Source: Qipengyuania gaetbuli
GTDB taxonomy: Bacteria; Pseudomonadota; Alphaproteobacteria; Sphingomonadales; Sphingomonadaceae
Direction: 5' to 3'
DNA: 64,000 bases
Assembly: GCF_009827315.1 (NCBI RefSeq)
Contig: NZ_WTYF01000004.1
Location: 806,001 to 870,000, forward strand
The notes below the pieces were generated by a model that saw only the letters and a program-made list of their open reading frames with translations, was not told the DNA's origin and ran no database searches. The position numbers and the translations under genes were made by a program. Every line of letters begins with the position of its first letter. The stretch's first letter is position 1. Of this stretch, positions 60,477 through 64,000 are shown one piece after another.

Positions 60477-62069
60477 TCAAAGATTGATGTCGGTGGGGCG
60501 CGTCTTGCGCAGCCAGCCGGCAACCCACATGCGGGTGAGCGGCACAGCGGTGAACACGCTGGTGAAGAGACCCACCACGAGCACGACCGCGAAGCCCTTG
60601 ATCGGGCCCGAACCGAAATTGAACAGCAGAACGCCGGCGATGAAGTTCGTGACGTTGGCGTCGTAAATCGCGCGGCTGGCTTCCTTGTAGCCGTTCTCCA
60701 CCGCGGCCACGACCCGCCGCCCGCGCTTGCGTTCCTCGCGGATGCGTTCGTTGATCAGCACATTGGCGTCGACCGCCGCGCCGATGGTCAGCACGAAGCC
60801 GGCAAGGCCGGGCAAGGTCAGCGTCATGTTGAGCGCGGCCATGATGCCCAGCAGCATGAACACGTTGATGACCAGCGCCACGGTCGCATAGATGCCGAAG
60901 CGGCCGTAAGTCACGATCATCAGCCCCATCACCAGCAGCGTGCCGATGAGGATTGCGAACATGCCCTGCTTGATCGAATCGGCGCCGAGGTCGGGGCCGA
61001 CGGTACGTTCCTCGACCACGCTGAGATCGACCGGCAGTGCGCCCGAACGCAGCTGGATGGCGAGGTTGTTCGCGCTTTCGACAGTGAAGCTGCCCGAAAT
61101 CTGCGACTGGCCGTTCTGGATCGGTTCCTGCATCCGCGGGGCCGAGATAACCTCGCCGTCGAGGATGATCGCAAACTGGCGGCCGGTGTACTGCGTCGTC
61201 ATGCGCGCAAAGCGGCGGCCGCCATCGGGGTTGAAGGTGATCGAGACGACCGGTTCGTTAGTGCGGGGGTCGAAGCTCTGCTGCGCGCTCGTCAACGTTT
61301 CGCCGTCGATGCCGCCGATACGCTGGACCACGACGCCGTTGGGGAAGCCTTCGCCTTCGGCATAGGGCACCACTTCGCCGCCCGCGACGAAGCCGCGCTG
61401 CACTTCTTCCGCGCTCGCCTGGCGTTCGACTAGCTTGAATTCGAGCTTGGCGGTCTTGCCGAGCAGTTCCTTGAGCTGTTCGGGATCCTGCAGGCCCGGC
61501 ACCTGCACCACGATACGGGTGTCGCCCTGACGCAGGATGGTCGGTTCGCGCGTGCCAAGGCCGTCGATACGGATGCCGACGGTGCGCAGCGCGCCTTCCA
61601 TCGCGGCATCGACCGCATTGTCGAGGCCCGCTTGGGTCGGCGTGAGGACGAACCGCTGACCGTCGACGACCTGGAGGTCCCATTCGCGCACCGGCCCGGT
61701 GCCATTCATGATGGTTTCGAGTTCAGCGCGCGCACGGTCCACTTCGGTCACGTCGTCGAGCAGGAAGCTCAGCTGGCCGTCGGCGGTCGAGACATCACCG
61801 ATGCGGATGCGCGGTTCTGCGCGGCGCATGGCATTGCGGACGCTTTCTTCCAGGTCCTCGAGCCGCGTCGCGGCCACATCGGCGCGATCGGCTTCGAGCA
61901 GGATGTGGCTACCGCCGGCAAGGTCGAGGCCCAGATTGATCGTCGGCTCGGGAAGCTGCTCGGGCCAGTCGAGATTGGCGAGCGAGAAGAGGGAGGGCAG
62001 CGACAGGAGCATGCCGACGATGGCAACGCCCCACAGGAACGCTTTCCTCCAGGTTGGAAATTCGAGCAT
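60477..62069 (-). CDS. secD: Protein translocase subunit SecD
   Basis: A 530-residue partner of SecF. An N-terminal membrane segment is followed by a large periplasmic domain (LNLGLDLAGGSHILLE-like NLGLDLAGGSHILLEAD, P1 and head) and the six-TM C-terminal half with GAAVDANVLINERIREE. The yajC-secD-secF order is the classical one; the stop of yajC lies 25 bases upstream. Together with FtsY/SRP RNA and BamA the window covers much of the export and assembly route. Confidence 0.96.
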   Translation of the reverse strand: MLEFPTWRKAFLWGVAIVGMLLSLPSLFSLANLDWPEQLPEPTINLGLDLAGGSHILLEADRADVAATRLEDLEESVRNAMRRAEPRIRIGDVSTADGQLSFLLDDVTEVDRARAELETIMNGTGPVREWDLQVVDGQRFVLTPTQAGLDNAVDAAMEGALRTVGIRIDGLGTREPTILRQGDTRIVVQVPGLQDPEQLKELLGKTAKLEFKLVERQASAEEVQRGFVAGGEVVPYAEGEGFPNGVVVQRIGGIDGETLTSAQQSFDPRTNEPVVSITFNPDGGRRFARMTTQYTGRQFAIILDGEVISAPRMQEPIQNGQSQISGSFTVESANNLAIQLRSGALPVDLSVVEERTVGPDLGADSIKQGMFAILIGTLLVMGLMIVTYGRFGIYATVALVINVFMLLGIMAALNMTLTLPGLAGFVLTIGAAVDANVLINERIREERKRGRRVVAAVENGYKEASRAIYDANVTNFIAGVLLFNFGSGPIKGFAVVLVVGLFTSVFTAVPLTRMWVAGWLRKTRPTDINL

Positions 62070-62094
62070 GGCTTGGATTATGCCTTTTGCCGGG

Positions 62095-62421
62095 TCAGTC
62101 GTTGGCGGGCTTGGTCGCAGTGCCCGAGAGCACTTCGCCGATGGTGTTGCGGACCGCGCGGACCTTCATCCCCTTGGCGAGTTCGACTTCGACGAACTGG
62201 TCTTCGACCTTGGTGATGCGGCCCACGAGACCGCCTGCGGTCACCACTTCGTCACCGCGCTTGAGCCCGGCGATCTTTTCCTGGTGCGCTTTCTGCTGGC
62301 GCATCTGCGGGCGGATCATCAGGAACCAGAAGACGGCGAAGATCGCCACCCACGGAAGGATCTGGAGCCACACGGGCGGCTGGGCTGCGGCGGAGCCGGC
62401 GGTGGCGAGAAGGTCGATCAT
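62095..62421 (-). CDS. yajC: Sec translocon accessory protein YajC
   Basis: A 108-residue single-TM protein associated with SecDF. It has an N-terminal membrane segment (ILPWVAIFAVFWFLMIRP), then the cytoplasmic domain RGDEVVTAGGLVGRITKVEDQ. The ATG 62421 gives family length; the frame stays open upstream. It starts the yajC-secD-secF operon. Confidence 0.94.
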   Translation of the reverse strand: MIDLLATAGSAAAQPPVWLQILPWVAIFAVFWFLMIRPQMRQQKAHQEKIAGLKRGDEVVTAGGLVGRITKVEDQFVEVELAKGMKVRAVRNTIGEVLSGTATKPAND

Positions 62422-62574
62422 GCGGGAATTGCCTGTGTCCGTTCGTAAGTTGATCCGTGCGAGGTAGGTCCGCTTTCGCCGCAATCAAGCAGCGACAGGC
62501 GCACCTCTCCCTCGATGTGGCGCGCAGCTAGCAGGATCGCGATTGCAGGGCAATGAATTGCCCGCGCTAGACGC

Positions 62575-62603
62575 TTGCCATGCACAGGAGCGGGGCCTAT
62601 AGG
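62575..62603 (+). promoter_or_regulatory. Putative sigma-70 promoter of tRNA-Pro
   Basis: TTGCCA (62575-62580, five of six) and TATAGG (62598-62603, four of six) are 17 bases apart. The predicted start is about ten bases before the mature tRNA 5' end. Confidence 0.6.
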
Positions 62604-62620
62604 GCCGCCTCCACTGGTAT

Positions 62621-62697
62621 CGGGACGTGGCGCAGTCTGGTAGCGCACTATACTGGGGGTGTAGGGGTCGCTGGTTCGAATCCAGTCGTCCCGACCA
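62621..62697 (+). tRNA. tRNA-Pro(GGG)
   Basis: Acceptor CGGGACG/CGTCCCG, D-arm GCGCAGTCTGGTAGCGC, anticodon arm CTATA-CTGGGGG-TGTAG with anticodon GGG, T-arm CTGGTTCGAATCCAG. CCA is encoded; 77 nt. The AT-richer DNA with orphan ORFs begins directly downstream. Confidence 0.97.
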
Positions 62698-62741
62698 GTG
62701 GTTTCAAGCCTTTAAGGAAGCCTCGCTCAACTCACTCGAAG

Positions 62742-62900
62742 GTGAGTGACGACCGAGTAAGCGCGCGCTTGAATTCCCACATTAAGAGACCGCAAGCTCG
62801 TTCGCTCGCACTTGCAGATCTTACAGGCACCCCTGACCTCGAACGATGGCTGGACTTGGGCCGTGACCGTATGGTTTGGATTTATCATCCCGAACGTTAA
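62742..62900 (+). CDS. Small hypothetical ORF downstream of tRNA-Pro
   Basis: A 52-residue frame from GTG, ending ALADLTGTPDLERWLDLGRDR...YHPER. The C-terminal half has a protein-like hydrophobic/charged pattern, but the ribosome site is weak (GAAG) and the family is unknown. It may be a degraded remnant of a longer gene. The same frame runs back through the tRNA gene and is not coding there. Confidence 0.3.
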   Translation: MSDDRVSARLNSHIKRPQARSLALADLTGTPDLERWLDLGRDRMVWIYHPER

Positions 62901-62939
62901 AAGGCGTCACCAAGATCTGATCGTTAGAAAATCGGGGTC

Positions 62940-63509
62940 ATGTTGAGTTCGAGACATCTTCGCGCCACGCTGAGGGTGGCCGCCAATGGCAGCCTCATAG
63001 TAATCGCATTGATGCTCGCGGTGTCCTTTATACTGAAAGCCTATTCTGCAAATGAAAGCACCGATGTCAGGAAAACCGCCGCGCTGGGGATTTCCGATCG
63101 ACGGGATGTAGCGATCTGGCGGGATGCCGGCCTCTCATCAAACGATCGATGCAGTGATATGATGGACGCTCTTGCGGATAGTTTCATCTCGAAAAATACG
63201 AACGACCTCGAAGGCGAACCTTTGAAACGCCGAATGGAGATGACAGAACAGCTTTGCTGGAATGAATGGAGAGAATTCGGTGAACTTCACAAGCCAGTGT
63301 TCACCGACGTTGTGGCCCAGAGCCGAATTGATCGCGCTTTTCGCGACTGCAAACTCGCCCTTCACGTTCAGGCCAAATTGGCGGGAACCCTCGCGGCAAG
63401 CTCGGTGGCAGCTGAGGATGATGACAACTCCCTCAGGAGTGCCGCAAACAGGTTCCGACAGGCTTCAGAACAGGCTTCAGCATGCAGGAGTGCCATGCTG
63501 ACGCTTTAA
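62940..63509 (+). CDS. Hypothetical single-TM protein
   Basis: A 189-residue protein I do not recognise. One membrane segment (about 17-33, SLIVIALMLAVSFILKA) near the N-terminus, then a hydrophilic domain with four cysteines (RCSDMMD, QLCWNEW, FRDCKLA and SACRS). Codon use is AT-richer than that of the core genes (AAA, ATA and TTT occur freely), suggesting different origin. It lies on the same strand as the secreted protein that follows. Confidence 0.65.
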   Translation: MLSSRHLRATLRVAANGSLIVIALMLAVSFILKAYSANESTDVRKTAALGISDRRDVAIWRDAGLSSNDRCSDMMDALADSFISKNTNDLEGEPLKRRMEMTEQLCWNEWREFGELHKPVFTDVVAQSRIDRAFRDCKLALHVQAKLAGTLAASSVAAEDDDNSLRSAANRFRQASEQASACRSAMLTL

Positions 63510-63592
63510 GCGCGCTCCGGCGAACAAACCCTTCCTGCCCGTGCAACTTTACCGCTGCTCCGGATTAAAGTATCGTCTTCCCTGGAGGTCCT

Positions 63593-64000
63593 ATGCCGAA
63601 ATTCAACGCTAAAATAATGGCTTTCGCTGCAGCGACCGTCGTCATTGGCGGCATAAGTTTCGCACAGGAAAGGCCCAGCGCTGGCAGCGTGTCTCCTGCA
63701 TCGATACCCTCCGATGCCGAGGGCGCCATGGCGCCTCCAAGCCAATGGAATTGCGATTTATACGTGCAGGAATACCGAGATTGGCTTGATGCAGGCAATC
63801 GATTTGCGGATTGGCAATACGCCGGAAAGTCCTATCGCGACGTCGACACTGGCGAGAAATATACGGCTGCTCAGTGGCGGCTTTGGTTATCAAAGGCCGA
63901 TTGTCCTGGCGTAGTGTTCGCAAAGGATGAACTCGTCGTGCCGGTTATGCAGCAACTCATTTACGGCGTAGCTGCAGCTGGTGCTCCGGTAGTTGCAAGC
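63593..64000 (+). CDS. Hypothetical exported protein (3' end cut by window)
   Basis: An open frame from ATG 63593 to the window edge (136 codons visible). GGAGG is five bases upstream of the start. The signal peptide (FNAKIMAFAAATVVIGGISFA) cleaves near residue 24, then a Pro/Ser/Ala-rich spacer. The mature domain is Trp-rich (EYRDWLD, FADWQYAGKSYRD, QWRLWLS) with two Cys visible. Not recognised. Codon use resembles the preceding gene rather than the core genes. Confidence 0.7.
   Translation, partial: MPKFNAKIMAFAAATVVIGGISFAQERPSAGSVSPASIPSDAEGAMAPPSQWNCDLYVQEYRDWLDAGNRFADWQYAGKSYRDVDTGEKYTAAQWRLWLSKADCPGVVFAKDELVVPVMQQLIYGVAAAGAPVVAS

Noticed and set aside
62580..62741. Open frame running through tRNA-Pro
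   Set aside because: It would translate the tRNA gene; only the part after 62742 was kept, at low confidence.

Overview
The window is high-GC chromosomal DNA from an alphaproteobacterium, most likely Sphingomonadales and probably Erythrobacteraceae (inference). Support comes from the Cys-less L31, an NDUFS4-like complex I accessory subunit, a CtrA-type site (TTAA-N7-TTAA), an alphaproteobacterial SOS box (GAAC-N7-GAAC), and a bamA-skp-fabZ order without lpxD or lpxA, as expected in glycosphingolipid-bearing sphingomonads. Almost everything is core genome. No CRISPR array, insertion sequence or prophage was found.

Layout. 1-9.5 kb: a cut MFS transporter, a ThDP enzyme, CsbD and EVE proteins, a GGDEF/EAL protein, then a tightly overlapping dapF-mtaB-ftsY-yciB unit. 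9.5-18 kb (minus strand): an amino-acid dehydrogenase, the cytochrome c maturation set ccmC-D-E-F-G-H-I (including a 46-residue ccmD), kup and a small membrane protein. 18-20 kb: tRNA-His, a 2OG-Fe(II) oxygenase, a GFA protein, a DksA-like protein and rpmE. 20-32.5 kb (minus): the translation/envelope supercluster rpsB-tsf / pyrH-frr-uppS-cdsA-dxr-rseP-bamA-skp-fabZ, followed by an acyltransferase. 32.7-36 kb: a small membrane protein under a LexA-type box, psd-pssA, a FabH-like synthase and tRNA-Tyr. 36-49.7 kb: rlmB, two lipoproteins, hupB, lon, dnaX-ybaB with the 4.5S SRP RNA, a secreted unknown protein, the NDUFS4-like subunit, hrpB, a polyprenyl synthase and chorismate mutase. 49.7-53 kb: a PepSY/response regulator/kinase set plus a SIMPL protein. 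53-59.5 kb: an amidohydrolase, a Uup-like ABC-F protein coupled to a UDG-superfamily protein, a divergent DUF6456/XRE pair and a glycosyltransferase. 59.5-62.4 kb: yajC-secD-secF. 62.6-64 kb: tRNA-Pro, then AT-richer DNA with orphan ORFs that run off the window.

The genes form a coherent envelope programme: lipid precursors and head groups (dxr, uppS, cdsA, pssA, psd, fabZ), outer-membrane protein export and assembly (secDF-yajC, ftsY, SRP RNA, skp, bamA, rseP), periplasmic cytochrome maturation, and housekeeping translation, replication and proteolysis. The most unusual signals are a LexA-regulated small membrane protein, calcium-loop-like insertions in both Skp and BamA, a [4Fe-4S]-patterned UDG homologue translationally coupled to Uup, CtrA-like boxes upstream of a c-di-GMP gene and a small ORF, a perfectly repeated candidate operator in the XRE/DUF6456 intergenic region, and a compositional change directly after tRNA-Pro.
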